A stretch of DNA of 64,000 bases, taken from NCBI GenBank assembly GCA_019746975.1, contig JAIERK010000107.1:36251-100250 (forward strand). Direction: 5' to 3'. Below the pieces are notes generated by a model. It worked only from the letters and a program-made list of their open reading frames with translations. It made no database searches and was not told the DNA's origin. The position numbers were made by a program, and so were the translations under genes. Origin of the DNA: Candidatus Obscuribacterales bacterium. Lineage in GTDB: Bacteria; Cyanobacteriota; Vampirovibrionia; Obscuribacterales; Obscuribacteraceae. Of the stretch, positions 33,874-43,446 are shown one piece after another. Each line of letters opens with the position of its first letter. Position 1 is the stretch's first letter.

Positions 33874-36800
33874 TCAATCAGCTGTGACATTGACGTTGCC
33901 GCCCATCGTGAAATTGCCCGCCTTGTCAGTACCGTTATTGATGTTGATGTTGGCGCCATCCAGAATCAGGTTGTTAACTGGAGTTTTCGCCTTGAGCAAA
34001 CCTCCATCCACAGCCTTCTGAGATCCAGTGAAGAAGGCCGAGCCACCACCACTGGTTACATTCAAGTTAGCCGGTGTTGGACTTGTCACAGGGCCCGTAG
34101 CACCGAGCGAGATGAACACATCGCCCTGGCCTGCAACATCCGCTGACGTAAGGATGTTCACATTCGCACCAATTACGAGCTTGCTTTTTGTGAGTCCAAC
34201 GTTTTTGAGGGATACACTGGTCTTACCAGAAACGGCTGCGCCCGCTTGCAGCTCCAATGTGCCACCACCAGCCTGTACATCGACAGTGCTTGCGGATCCG
34301 AGAATCGCATTCACGATAGTAAGACCAGCTGCGGTATCCAAATCAACCGAGGCACCGGTTACGGACCCTACTGTGAGATCTTGTCCGGAATCAGATGTCA
34401 CAAAAATGTTGCCGCTGTTGGAGACAGCATTCAAGACTTCAACGCTGTCGGGAAGAAGGAAGTGCGTTGCGGCTGAACCGATGTCCGCAGTAGTAGACAG
34501 CAACGTAAGTTTAGGAGTTTTGATCGATGTAAATCCGGCACTGTTCAAAGTGCCCGCCCCTATTTTCGATAGCGCGACTTCTGTGCTGGCCACGATGGAA
34601 CCGATAGTTCCGAAATTAGCTGCTGCAAGTACCACGGTCGGTGCTGTTATAGCGCCGGTGGTGGCAGTCAGCGTACCGGTTTCCGACTCGATAGTCAGTT
34701 TCGAACCAGCGCTCGAAGACAGAATGTCAGTCGTTCCATTTCCCGCAACTGCGAGGTTGACTGTATCGCCGGATGTATTAGCCTGGACTTGAGGCGCCTT
34801 CACCAGGAGAGCCTCACCGTCTGTGCCGATGTTGCCGTTGCTGTTCAATCTGATCTTAGTTGCTGACTCGATCGGCAGCGGTGCGGCACCAGACTCAATT
34901 GACCCAATTCCGAGCCAATCGATCAGACCGGTGACAAACACGTCGCCTTGCACGTAGATCTCATTACCGGCACCAATCACAGATTTTCCGGAAACTTTAT
35001 GTTCTAAACCACCGGACACGTTCTGGATGCGGATATCGGATCCCTTTGTGAGCTTGCCGGAGAAACCTAATGCGAAGGGACTAGTCAGTTCCCCGTCAGC
35101 GCCGTAAGTGACAGGACCGCTACTGACCGGCTGGGCCGTGATAGCGAAGACATCAGCCACTGCTCCAGTACCACCTGCGGTGTCGATCACACCAGTGATA
35201 ATTGCATCGACTGGTGCACTCGACTTTCCAGCAGCGCCGGCCAGGATCAGAACTTGGCCATTGGCGCCGGCATTCTTCCCGCCAGTGACGACGTTGCAAC
35301 CAGCAAGATCAACGACACCTGAGCCAGCATTTTTACCGGCAAAGGCGAACATGCTGACGTCTCCACCAGGGTCATTGCCGGTGGCATCGGTGCTTCGCGC
35401 CGCAATACGAGTGTTGTTGTCAAAGATTATACTGCCACCAGTCTTAGACGCCTTCCCGCTCAGCGTCACCGCACCAGCACCGGTGAGTGGTGGTAGGGTC
35501 GGTGAGTTGGCACCGCCCGTCGCGGTGAAAGCAGCCCCGGCGATCATCGTAATGTCGTAACCGCGATTGGCATCACCGGCGATAACATCTACGTCTGCAG
35601 CTCCGTGAATGTTGCCTGCAGCAACAATCGTCAGTACTTCTCCAACTGTAATATCAGCGTTTATATTGATATCACCTGCGGTGTTGTAGAAGGTTGGGTC
35701 GCCGGTCAAGCAAACTTGTCCTATATTCAACACATCAGTGCTCGCTTTTACGTGAGCCGCAGTTCCGCTCTGATTAATGACACCGGTGAGCTGTCCGACA
35801 TCGACGGACGTCAGTCCAGTACCAGAATTAAGATTGAGCGCTGTGCTTAATAGATCTCCGCCGAGAATTGAGGTATCACATGCGCCGGCGTAGGAGTAGT
35901 CTCTGACGTTGATTGCGCCGTTGACTGCACTGAGCGTCCCACCTGCGTTGTTGACAGTCAAGGTCGTATCAGCGGCCCCATTCAAATTTATGTCTCCATG
36001 CTCGGATGCAATCGTACCCTGATTGTTGACGTTGGCAGCATTCAGTGAGACATTCGAGGATGCTTTAACCGCACCACTGTTAACAATCGATGATCCAGCA
36101 GTTAGAGTAACTGACCCTGTCGAATTAATCGAACCTTTGTTAGCGAGTACACCGGATGCATCCAGAGTGAGATCAACGGATGAATTGATGAAGGCGCCTT
36201 CATGATTGGTGATATCTACTGCGCGGATGGCGCCTTGACGCACATTCGCATCACTTGACAGAGCGTTTACGGTGCCATAGTTGCTGAGATCTCCGTTCAA
36301 TCGGAAGTCGGAGTGCCGACCGAAGTCACCATATGTGGTGACTTTTTCCGCGTTGACAAAGCTATTGGCTCTCAAGATGCTGTCGGTGGTTATCGAACCG
36401 AGATCAACTTCTCCACCTGTTGCTCTTCCTGATTTGTCGATGGAGACCTTCTGCCCCGTTCCAGCTAGGACCTGCTTCACAGCAATGTATTCTGCAGCCG
36501 ATACCTGACTACCAGCTTCAACTGTTTTGTTGACGCCACCCGATGTGATTTCGACCGAGCCGACGGCGGAAAACAATTTTTCTCCGAGAGTGATGTTGCG
36601 CTCGGTTGAATTCAAATCTAAGTTGACGCCACTGTTAAGGCGCACCGACCGACCTGTATTGAGCACCTGAATCGACTGCCTGATTTCGCGCGGTTTGATT
36701 TCTTGCTTGTTGATGGTGGGCAGGCCTGTGCCGCAGACACCAACTACATCAAGATTGTGTGTTGTATCGTTGATTGTATTGACTGGCAATATGTTGACGA

Positions 36801-37005
36801 CATTACGATTCGCTCTTCGTTCCAATTGGAACATGCGACGTGCCGTATGTCTGTCGAGACCGACGTTTTGTTCTCGAAAACTTCGGAAGGAGTTGCCCCC
36901 AGCCGCTTCTGCAGGTTGCTGAGTCGCCATAGCAAGGATTGAACTTCCTAATACTGCAGCAAAAGAGCTCAAGAAGATTTTTTTAATCTTGATGTTGGGG
37001 CTCAT
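33874..37005 (-). CDS. Secreted filamentous-haemagglutinin-like beta-helix protein
   Basis: Translation from ATG 37005 (AGGAAG upstream; the longer frame to 37110 lacks a ribosome site) gives 1,043 residues. A signal peptide (MSPNIKIKKIFLSSFAAVLG start, cleavage after PAEA) leads to a haemagglutination-like N-terminal region (VNILPVN, INKQEIKPREI) and then hundreds of residues of Asn/Gly/Ser/Thr-rich strands (GSINSTGSVTLTAGSSIVNS style), the signature of a right-handed beta helix. Such proteins are adhesins or contact-dependent effectors exported by TpsB. No TpsB gene, membrane anchor or C-terminal toxin is visible; the protein ends abruptly in NFTMGGNVNVTAD. A good terminator follows. Confidence 0.82.
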   Translation of the reverse strand: MSPNIKIKKIFLSSFAAVLGSSILAMATQQPAEAAGGNSFRSFREQNVGLDRHTARRMFQLERRANRNVVNILPVNTINDTTHNLDVVGVCGTGLPTINKQEIKPREIRQSIQVLNTGRSVRLNSGVNLDLNSTERNITLGEKLFSAVGSVEITSGGVNKTVEAGSQVSAAEYIAVKQVLAGTGQKVSIDKSGRATGGEVDLGSITTDSILRANSFVNAEKVTTYGDFGRHSDFRLNGDLSNYGTVNALSSDANVRQGAIRAVDITNHEGAFINSSVDLTLDASGVLANKGSINSTGSVTLTAGSSIVNSGAVKASSNVSLNAANVNNQGTIASEHGDINLNGAADTTLTVNNAGGTLSAVNGAINVRDYSYAGACDTSILGGDLLSTALNLNSGTGLTSVDVGQLTGVINQSGTAAHVKASTDVLNIGQVCLTGDPTFYNTAGDININADITVGEVLTIVAAGNIHGAADVDVIAGDANRGYDITMIAGAAFTATGGANSPTLPPLTGAGAVTLSGKASKTGGSIIFDNNTRIAARSTDATGNDPGGDVSMFAFAGKNAGSGVVDLAGCNVVTGGKNAGANGQVLILAGAAGKSSAPVDAIITGVIDTAGGTGAVADVFAITAQPVSSGPVTYGADGELTSPFALGFSGKLTKGSDIRIQNVSGGLEHKVSGKSVIGAGNEIYVQGDVFVTGLIDWLGIGSIESGAAPLPIESATKIRLNSNGNIGTDGEALLVKAPQVQANTSGDTVNLAVAGNGTTDILSSSAGSKLTIESETGTLTATTGAITAPTVVLAAANFGTIGSIVASTEVALSKIGAGTLNSAGFTSIKTPKLTLLSTTADIGSAATHFLLPDSVEVLNAVSNSGNIFVTSDSGQDLTVGSVTGASVDLDTAAGLTIVNAILGSASTVDVQAGGGTLELQAGAAVSGKTSVSLKNVGLTKSKLVIGANVNILTSADVAGQGDVFISLGATGPVTSPTPANLNVTSGGGSAFFTGSQKAVDGGLLKAKTPVNNLILDGANININNGTDKAGNFTMGGNVNVTAD

Positions 37006-37229
37006 CGTTTCTTCCTCTAAATTAGTTCCTGACGCGAAATCTAAAGCCAAACCCCGCTGGTACCGCGGCGGAGCAAAACGAGGTGTCAGAGCAACCCGTC
37101 TGGCAGCCAATGAACTAAAGAATTTAACATGGTGAACAAAAGGTGTCTATCCATCTCGCCAGTCATTGCATGTGTTTTCACATACACCAAAAGTTGCGTG
37201 TACCTTGCCGATGCACCCGACACCCCGGT

Positions 37230-37537
37230 TCAAGATTGAGAAATGATTTGTCGGAAGGAAACAACGTTTGAACTGACTGCTCCAAGCGCTCCCAGCGCCC
37301 CGAGTATGCCGAGTTTAGATCCGGCGAAATAAACACGTAATCGCACTGAGACTGATACCATTAGCGGTGCCAGACTCGTTGACCAACTGGTATGTGCCCG
37401 GCACCAAATCCGCTGGTCATGTGCGCGCCGAGCTCCACCTCCTTGGAAAACGGCGCGTGCATGCCAGCATTTAACAGGATCTAATCAACGACCAAATCGT
37501 TGACTGGCTCGGGACCAAAGAGATGTGCCTCCATCAA
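37230..37537 (-). pseudogene. Decayed gene, FecR-like or secreted beta-domain type
   Basis: On the minus strand three frames give consecutive protein-like pieces: LFGPEPVNDLVVD, an in-frame TAG, then ILLNAGMHAPFSKEVELGAH; in a second frame DLVPGTYQLVNESGTANG; and in a third GSKLGILGALGALGAVSS ending at TGA (37232-37230). The middle piece resembles AQLKPGTYQL of the M23 protein at 457-1476. One stop and two frameshifts indicate a decayed gene. The remaining part of the 37006-37630 gap shows nothing else. Confidence 0.4.
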
Positions 37538-37630
37538 TTTGTGATGAAGGTTTGATCACCTTGTACACAATCACTTATTTCGCTTGACGTACTGTCAAGG
37601 CTGTTGCTACGATGATTTCGAAGCCTACAC

Positions 37631-37703
37631 GCATCCGTAGCTCAGTAGGTAGAGCACTCGGCTTTTAACCGATTGGTCCTGCGTTCGAGTCGCAGCGGAT
37701 GCA
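37631..37703 (+). tRNA. tRNA-Lys (anticodon UUU)
   Basis: A 73-base cloverleaf: acceptor GCATCCG pairs with CGGATGC (37696-37702), D arm GCTC/GAGC, anticodon stem CTCGG/CCGAT with one mismatch-tolerant pair around loop CTTTTAA (anticodon TTT), T arm CTGCG-TTCGAGT-CGCAG, discriminator A. CCA is not encoded. The gene stands alone. Confidence 0.96.
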
Positions 37704-37888
37704 TCCATTAATCACTTATCTGACATCACCCTGGTAAGACAGGATAGGCTTAAGACGACCGCGACCATCGGCAAGTTTGACTGCTTGAGACGCATGCAGC
37801 TCTGTAGAGACGTCCCGGCACGGATTAGATCATCGAGGCCAGCGCGTGGCACGGACCTTGAGGTTCTAGAAACCGTAACTTTCGCCGA

Positions 37889-38350
37889 CTACCACGGAAA
37901 GTTGTAACGAACAAACAGCGGAGCACCGCCTGTAGTCAGCCCTTGCCTGAAATCGAGCACGCCGATTTGAACGCCTCTGTCCTCGAACGAGGTGGGATAA
38001 AGATATAAGGACGCGGAGAACTGGCTGACTTTGCCGTGCTTTGTAGCACCGGGGCCGAGCATGAAGACTACCTCCATCCCCCTTGGCGACCGCACAGGCT
38101 CCTCAAGCTCAAAATACTTTTCAAGGAGAACATCTTCTCCGTACGGCGGTGGCTCACCGAAATCAATAGGATCATCATGGGTGGTCCACTGCCACAGCAC
38201 TTGATTCGACCCGGCTTTTTTCAAGTTGACATTCAGACGAGGGAACCAGTAGTCGTCACTCTGCGACTCACGAAAGACACTTAACCGACCGCGCGTAAGC
38301 GCAGGGCGGTCAATAAGCATTTGTCGTCCCTGTGCGTCGATTTCATCCAT
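37889..38350 (-). CDS. Hypothetical protein (153 aa)
   Basis: A soluble 153-residue protein, rich in beta-prone and aromatic residues (DDYWFPRLNVNLKKAG, VLWQWTTHDDPIDFG), with no signal peptide and no recognised motif. No good ribosome site precedes the ATG. It stands alone between tRNA-Lys and the divergent LRR gene. Composition is protein-like and no antisense gene competes, so it is probably real. Confidence 0.55.
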   Translation of the reverse strand: MDEIDAQGRQMLIDRPALTRGRLSVFRESQSDDYWFPRLNVNLKKAGSNQVLWQWTTHDDPIDFGEPPPYGEDVLLEKYFELEEPVRSPRGMEVVFMLGPGATKHGKVSQFSASLYLYPTSFEDRGVQIGVLDFRQGLTTGGAPLFVRYNFPW

Positions 38351-38492
38351 ATAGATAAGGACCCCTAGGTAATTACAACCTTCATTCGAAGAATCAAAAG
38401 AATAGCATTGTCATACCGATCGTTTTTCTCTTTTCAAATCCACGATATGAATTCTTAAAAGGTTGGACAGAAATAGCGGATAATTGTTAGTC

Positions 38493-39803
38493 ATGTCGGA
38501 AACAAAGAAACTAAAATTCCCCCATCGTTACTCCATTGGCAGCGTGTACCTCGCACCTTCCAATCAGCCCGAATCTTGGGAGCTTTTGGGCGTTCCCCAG
38601 GGTTTAGTCACCAAGCCCGAGAATCAGCCAATCAACTGGGACTGGCTGGACGAGGCACGCGGGACACTCGTGGTTCCGGTTGATTCCAAGGTCAAGCTCA
38701 AGATCAACAATAGTGCGAGCAATCGGCTCAACTGCCTGGAAGAACTCTTGCCCGATTCTTTCCACACTCTCGACGTCAGTAGGACAGGCATTACCGACCA
38801 ATCGATTCCTCATATCGCGCATCTGAGCGAACTGAAAGTCCTGGAGTTAGCCTATACCGCAATTTCAGACGAAGGCGCCATGATTTTTTCCAGACTTGAA
38901 AAGCTGCATACGCTGGGCTTAACGCACACAGCAATTACGAATACCGGATTGAAAAAGATTTGCAAGCTTGCCAATCTACGGGAGCTGTGGCTCAACGGCA
39001 CTCTGATCGACGACGAAGGAATGGCTCACATCAGCTGTCTCAAGAAGCTGGTCTTGTTGGGACTGAGCAGCACACGTGTAACCCGCGAAGGTTTGGTCGA
39101 GCTGGAAGCGCTCGAGCACCTGCTCAGACTCTACATGTTCAACACGTCGATAGACGATGCGGCAGCAGAGACGTTTCGAAATAAACTCAAGCATTGCCGT
39201 ATTAAATGGAAACGCCCGGCTACACCGCGACCAGAATTCATGTTGGCTGACGATGCCAGCCTCGAATTGGACGACGACTTCGATTCAGATCTCACTCTTG
39301 AGATCGATAAGAACACGAACGGCTTTGTAAAACCCATGGACGAAGATCAGTTTTGGGATCTTGTTGAGCTTTTTAACTGGGACGCCGAAGGTAATGACTC
39401 GCAAGTGATCGAACCTTGCGTCGAGGCGCTGTCTCAGTTGCCCGAAAATGAAATCCTCGCGTTTCAAGAAGAGCTGCATAACAAGCTGTATTACCTCGAC
39501 GCCGAAAAATTCGCGCGCCACATCGGAAGAGAGTCGTTCCGAAGCAAATCGGAGTATTTTTCGACCAGTTGGTTCCTTAACGTACGTTGTTGCGCCATCG
39601 CTAACGGCAGAGATCTGTTTGAAGATATCGTAGACACTCCAGACAACATGCCGAAAGACATCGGTTTTCGTGCCATTTGCCGAGTCGCTCCAGAAGCATT
39701 TTTCAGGAAAACAGGTCAAAAACTGTCATACATGCCATCGAAGAAAATCGAAACGTTCAGTAATGGGGAGGGATGGCCTGGCATGCTCGAATCTAGATTT
39801 TGA
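38493..39803 (+). CDS. Leucine-rich-repeat protein with DUF4240-like C-terminal domain
   Basis: The 436-residue soluble protein has an N-terminal ~80-residue segment, then about six ribonuclease-inhibitor-type LRR units (about 85-230) with recurring patterns such as LKVLELAYTAISDEGAMIF, LHTLGLTHTAITNTGLKKI and LRELWLNGTLIDDEGMAHI. After an acidic linker (DDDFDSDLTLEID) the domain from about 280 (MDEDQFWDLVELF, FRAICRVAPEAFF) resembles DUF4240. LRRs bind proteins; DUF4240 has no established activity. ATG 38493 is preferred over a TTG nine bases earlier; neither has a clear ribosome site. Confidence 0.72.
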   Translation: MSETKKLKFPHRYSIGSVYLAPSNQPESWELLGVPQGLVTKPENQPINWDWLDEARGTLVVPVDSKVKLKINNSASNRLNCLEELLPDSFHTLDVSRTGITDQSIPHIAHLSELKVLELAYTAISDEGAMIFSRLEKLHTLGLTHTAITNTGLKKICKLANLRELWLNGTLIDDEGMAHISCLKKLVLLGLSSTRVTREGLVELEALEHLLRLYMFNTSIDDAAAETFRNKLKHCRIKWKRPATPRPEFMLADDASLELDDDFDSDLTLEIDKNTNGFVKPMDEDQFWDLVELFNWDAEGNDSQVIEPCVEALSQLPENEILAFQEELHNKLYYLDAEKFARHIGRESFRSKSEYFSTSWFLNVRCCAIANGRDLFEDIVDTPDNMPKDIGFRAICRVAPEAFFRKTGQKLSYMPSKKIETFSNGEGWPGMLESRF

Positions 39804-39899
39804 TTTACTTCACTGTATTCGATACCGCAACTTGCAATGAGTTCTCTCACAAGAGAGTACAGGTTCAAGACCAACTACATCTGATGGATCAAGCATCTA

Positions 39900-40895
39900 A
39901 TGGCTGACAACAAAAAATCCAGCAGCAACTCGAAGACCCGAAAGGTTGTCGCTAAAACAAAGGCACCATCTAGCAAGATAAATGAGAACAGCAAGAAATC
40001 TAAGCGCTCGCAACAGCCGACCACGCAAACCAAGATTGCCGCCGCCGCAAAGCCAATCGCTCAGAAGAAAGCACCTAGCAAAAAGGTGAGCGTTGTTGAA
40101 CAGAAGCAAGTCTCGCTACCAAGCACCAAGAGAGTTTCCACAAGAACCAAAGCTGTTCCGGTGAAAAAGGTAACGGTGAGGGACGAGCGTTTCGCGCAAG
40201 AGATCGTCACCCTTAGCCAGTTCAAAAAGAAGCAGCTGGAAGAGGTACTCGCCGAGCTCGGTCGCCGAGATCGCAAACTGAAAGCGTTGATACCGAGAGT
40301 CGAGGGTGGATTCAGCCTGAAGACGAAGGACACAGATTCGCCATTTGCAGCCATTGCAGAGGCGATCGTGTATCAGCAGTTAACCGGCAAGGCCGCGGCC
40401 ACGATATTCGGCAGAGTCAAAGCAGTGTTCGAGAGCGATCTTTGCCCGACACCCCAGCAGATCAAGTCTGCACCGGATACGGTGCTGCGCTCCGCCGGAC
40501 TGTCTCGCTCGAAGATCGTGGCGCTAAAAGATCTTGCGGACAAAACGATTGAAGGCTTGATACCGACACTCGAAGAAATCAATAAAATGACTGATGACGA
40601 AGTTATCACCTGCCTTTCGGCGGTCAAAGGCGTCGGCGTGTGGACTGCCCAAATGTTCTTGATCTTTCGCCTCGGTCGATTGGATATAATGCCATCCGGC
40701 GACTACGGAGTCAAGAAAGGGTTTTCGCTCACATACGGCGACGGGGAATCGTTGCCATCGTCTAAAGAGATGGAAAGCTTTGCCGAGGTCTGGAGACCGT
40801 ATCGAACCGTCGGGAGTTGGTATATGTGGAGGGCAATCGAATTGCAGAAAGCCGCGTTGATTATCTGCCGGTTGAGCGCAATCCCGCGCAATTGA
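39900..40895 (+). CDS. DNA-3-methyladenine glycosylase (AlkA-type, HhH-GPD) with histone-like tail
   Basis: A 331-residue protein. Residues 1-95 are a disordered Lys/Ser/Thr/Ala-rich tail resembling histone H1 or HU tails. Residues 105-325 are an HhH-GPD DNA glycosylase: FAAIAEAIVYQQLTGKAA, the helix-hairpin-helix around SAVKGVGVWTAQMFLI, and the catalytic Asp268 in DIMPSGDYGV, followed by WRPYRTVGSWYMWR. It should remove alkylated bases in base-excision repair. The extra tail probably adds non-specific DNA affinity. It follows the LRR gene by 96 bases. Confidence 0.9.
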   Translation: MADNKKSSSNSKTRKVVAKTKAPSSKINENSKKSKRSQQPTTQTKIAAAAKPIAQKKAPSKKVSVVEQKQVSLPSTKRVSTRTKAVPVKKVTVRDERFAQEIVTLSQFKKKQLEEVLAELGRRDRKLKALIPRVEGGFSLKTKDTDSPFAAIAEAIVYQQLTGKAAATIFGRVKAVFESDLCPTPQQIKSAPDTVLRSAGLSRSKIVALKDLADKTIEGLIPTLEEINKMTDDEVITCLSAVKGVGVWTAQMFLIFRLGRLDIMPSGDYGVKKGFSLTYGDGESLPSSKEMESFAEVWRPYRTVGSWYMWRAIELQKAALIICRLSAIPRN

Positions 40896-40977
40896 GAAAT
40901 TCCGAAAAATCGAAAGTAATATGAATATAGTAATTCGAGATGGCCTTTGTTTCTCCGCATGATAAGTTAAGAAGTTA

Positions 40978-42159
40978 ATGACAGGAAAACGACTAATCGC
41001 TTTATTGATGTGTTTGTTCTTCGCCGTCGGGTCTAATCTCGTAGTCCCTCCCGCTTTGGCTCAAGACGGAAGCGAAGATTCGGGTAGTTCTGCGCCCGGT
41101 TCAACACCTGTGACAAAGTTGGAGGCAGCCTGCTTCGTAACTTGGTGGTTCCATTCCGCGCTGGGATACCACCCAGCCATCCTTCTGCGGATAGAAAATG
41201 CAAGCGGACATTATCTGAGTTCGGTGCCCATCAAATTCCAAGCACGCTTCACCAATCTCAGAGACGGCTACGTTAACGTCGCCCGAGATGAGATGAGAGC
41301 CAGCATAGAAAAAGACAAGCAGGTCTATGTTTTCCTGAAGGGTCCCCGTGCATTTGAGCTCCCTATCGACCAGAACCTCTGGCCGCGCATGGAATGCAAG
41401 GTCATGTGCCGGGTCGGCGATTCGGACAACGAAAGTACGCAAACATTGCTCATCACGAAGCTCGATTCGATGACGATGAGCTTTGAAGATGCCACAACAA
41501 CTTTGGCCAAACAGCCTGATTTCAGACTCGGTAGACACAACAGGCCGACTCCAACTCCCGCGCGACCCGAAAAACCGCTGGTCGCCATGGCCGGCTCTCT
41601 GTCGCCCAAGGGTGAAAATCACTCAAAACTCGGTATGGGGCAGTTCCTCGGCTCATCATTCATCCCTGGTTTGGGCGACGATTTCTACAGCTTTGAGAAG
41701 AAGTTCGGGATCCCTGTTGAGTTTGATAATACAAAAGAATGGACATGGGCTAGATATCAAAATCAGTCGCCGGATTTTTCGCTGATTGTCGGATCTCGAG
41801 GTCAAACAGGAAAGGCCGATCTAATCGTCGCGTCCGTGCCACCTAGCAATATCAAAGGTGAGCAGCAGGTGACCGATTTGGCAAAGGCCATATCCGGCAA
41901 GTTTCGCAGCGAACAGACCAGTCCGCCGAATCATTCCGTACGCTATTTGCAAACCGGACGACTGGAGTTCGGTACGCTATCCTCGAAGAACTACAGAGCG
42001 GTCTATTTCGTCCCCGGCGAGTCCTCCGGCAACAGCAACTCCTTTATCGTGGTCGTTACAAGATTACCGGGAAATGTGCTCAGTATTTTGCGAACAGAGG
42101 TTCCTAAGGCTAAACTATTGAGGTTTCTCGCGCCGGTCACGGGGCTGGACGAATCATAA
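40978..42159 (+). CDS. Secreted protein of unknown function (393 aa)
   Basis: A clear signal peptide (KRLIALLMCLFFAVG, cleavage near ALAQD) leads to two beta-rich regions (about 45-165 and 225-390) joined by a Pro-rich linker (RPTPTPARPEKP). The first region begins ACFVTWWFHSALGYHPAILL and resembles an immunoglobulin-like sandwich. No catalytic motif is visible. It follows the glycosylase by 82 bases on the same strand but seems unrelated in function. Confidence 0.65.
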   Translation: MTGKRLIALLMCLFFAVGSNLVVPPALAQDGSEDSGSSAPGSTPVTKLEAACFVTWWFHSALGYHPAILLRIENASGHYLSSVPIKFQARFTNLRDGYVNVARDEMRASIEKDKQVYVFLKGPRAFELPIDQNLWPRMECKVMCRVGDSDNESTQTLLITKLDSMTMSFEDATTTLAKQPDFRLGRHNRPTPTPARPEKPLVAMAGSLSPKGENHSKLGMGQFLGSSFIPGLGDDFYSFEKKFGIPVEFDNTKEWTWARYQNQSPDFSLIVGSRGQTGKADLIVASVPPSNIKGEQQVTDLAKAISGKFRSEQTSPPNHSVRYLQTGRLEFGTLSSKNYRAVYFVPGESSGNSNSFIVVVTRLPGNVLSILRTEVPKAKLLRFLAPVTGLDES

Positions 42160-42369
42160 GGCTCAACTCAGGACCGGTTATCGGACTGGGGGTGAGATCA
42201 GGTATTATCCTGTTACTTTTGCGGTTTTCCCCAACCTCTTCCGCTTAAATGGATTAACGTATTCGCTCGTTGCCATTAGAATTGCCGTGAGAGCGCAGAT
42301 TAGGCTCGAACGTGCCAAAGTGGTTGGCTCTCGGATTCCCCTCTAGATCTGTTCTACACGAGGTGCCTG

Positions 42370-43446
42370 ATGCCGGTAAAATTGCCAGAGACTCCGACGA
42401 CTTCCGCTGTCGGGCCCGAACAAAATAAAGGCGCTAATCCTGCTTCCATGATCGACCGGATACCTGTAAAACTCGTGCTCATGCTCGCCGCACCATATCT
42501 GGCCGGAGAGACTCCGGAGCAAGCAATAGAATTGGCTCACAAGCTCTACGAAAAGGAAAAGTACGCATCTACCTTGGATATTCTCGGCGAGGACATGGAA
42601 AGCGCAGCCGACTGCGACGCCTCCGTCGAAGCCTATAAAAATCTCGTCGACATAATCATCAGTCATCCACTTCCCGTCCAAACAGCACAAGAGCAGATCA
42701 CAATTTCTTTCAAGCCCTCGATGTTCAGCACGAAACCACCTAAGGGCAACGGTTTTTCGGATCCCGAATTGGACAGATGCTTCGAGCGCATCAAAGAGGT
42801 CACGGATTACGCTAAGCGCCTTGGAGTCAACGTCACACTCGAGGCGGAAGATCATCGTTGGACAGATTTCCATCTCGACACCTATTTTTCTCTAGTAAAA
42901 CAAGGCTACAGCAACCTCGGAACAGTCATACAAACGCGTTTGTTTAGAACCGCAGATGATATCAACCGATTCGAAGAAGGCATGAGAACCCGCCTGGTCA
43001 TCGGCATCTACAATGAGCCCAGCCAAGTCGCTCATACCAGTAAACCGATCATGAAAGATCTTCTGGTCTCGTTTGCGAAGACGCTCCTGGCGAAAGGCAC
43101 ATATATCGAGCTCGCAACACACGATACCGACTGCTTGAACAAGTTCTTTGGACAACTGATTGTTCCCGGAAAAATTTCTCGAACCAGGTTCGAGACCCAG
43201 TATTTACACGGCGTCCCCAGAGACGAGCTGCAGGCCGGCTTGATATCGGGCAACTACTTCAGCAAATCCAACTTCCCGAAAGCGACCGCAGATGAGCTTG
43301 AAGAACTTGCCACCACCGGTGTGGTCGTCCGCAAATACCTGCCTTTCGGTGAAGGTCGTGTCGCCGGAGCGTACTGCAGAAGACGCTTGAAAGAGAATCC
43401 CAATATGATTGGCTACGGCATCAAAAACTTCCTGAAATTGCAGTAG
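42370..43446 (+). CDS. Proline dehydrogenase
   Basis: The 358-residue FAD enzyme matches the PutA proline dehydrogenase domain: STLDILGEDM, VNVTLEAEDHRWTDFHLD, TRLFRT, YIELATHD, RFETQYLHGVPRD and the C-terminal RKYLPFGEGRVAGAYCRRRL that binds the proline carboxylate. It oxidises proline to pyrroline-5-carboxylate, feeding electrons to quinone. It is monofunctional; no P5C dehydrogenase lies next to it. GAGGTG precedes the ATG. Confidence 0.93.
   Translation: MPVKLPETPTTSAVGPEQNKGANPASMIDRIPVKLVLMLAAPYLAGETPEQAIELAHKLYEKEKYASTLDILGEDMESAADCDASVEAYKNLVDIIISHPLPVQTAQEQITISFKPSMFSTKPPKGNGFSDPELDRCFERIKEVTDYAKRLGVNVTLEAEDHRWTDFHLDTYFSLVKQGYSNLGTVIQTRLFRTADDINRFEEGMRTRLVIGIYNEPSQVAHTSKPIMKDLLVSFAKTLLAKGTYIELATHDTDCLNKFFGQLIVPGKISRTRFETQYLHGVPRDELQAGLISGNYFSKSNFPKATADELEELATTGVVVRKYLPFGEGRVAGAYCRRRLKENPNMIGYGIKNFLKLQ

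Noticed and set aside
34028..34792. Long plus-strand open frames opposite the haemagglutinin-like gene
   Set aside because: Low-complexity antisense shadows of a repeat-rich gene; no ribosome site and no protein-like composition.
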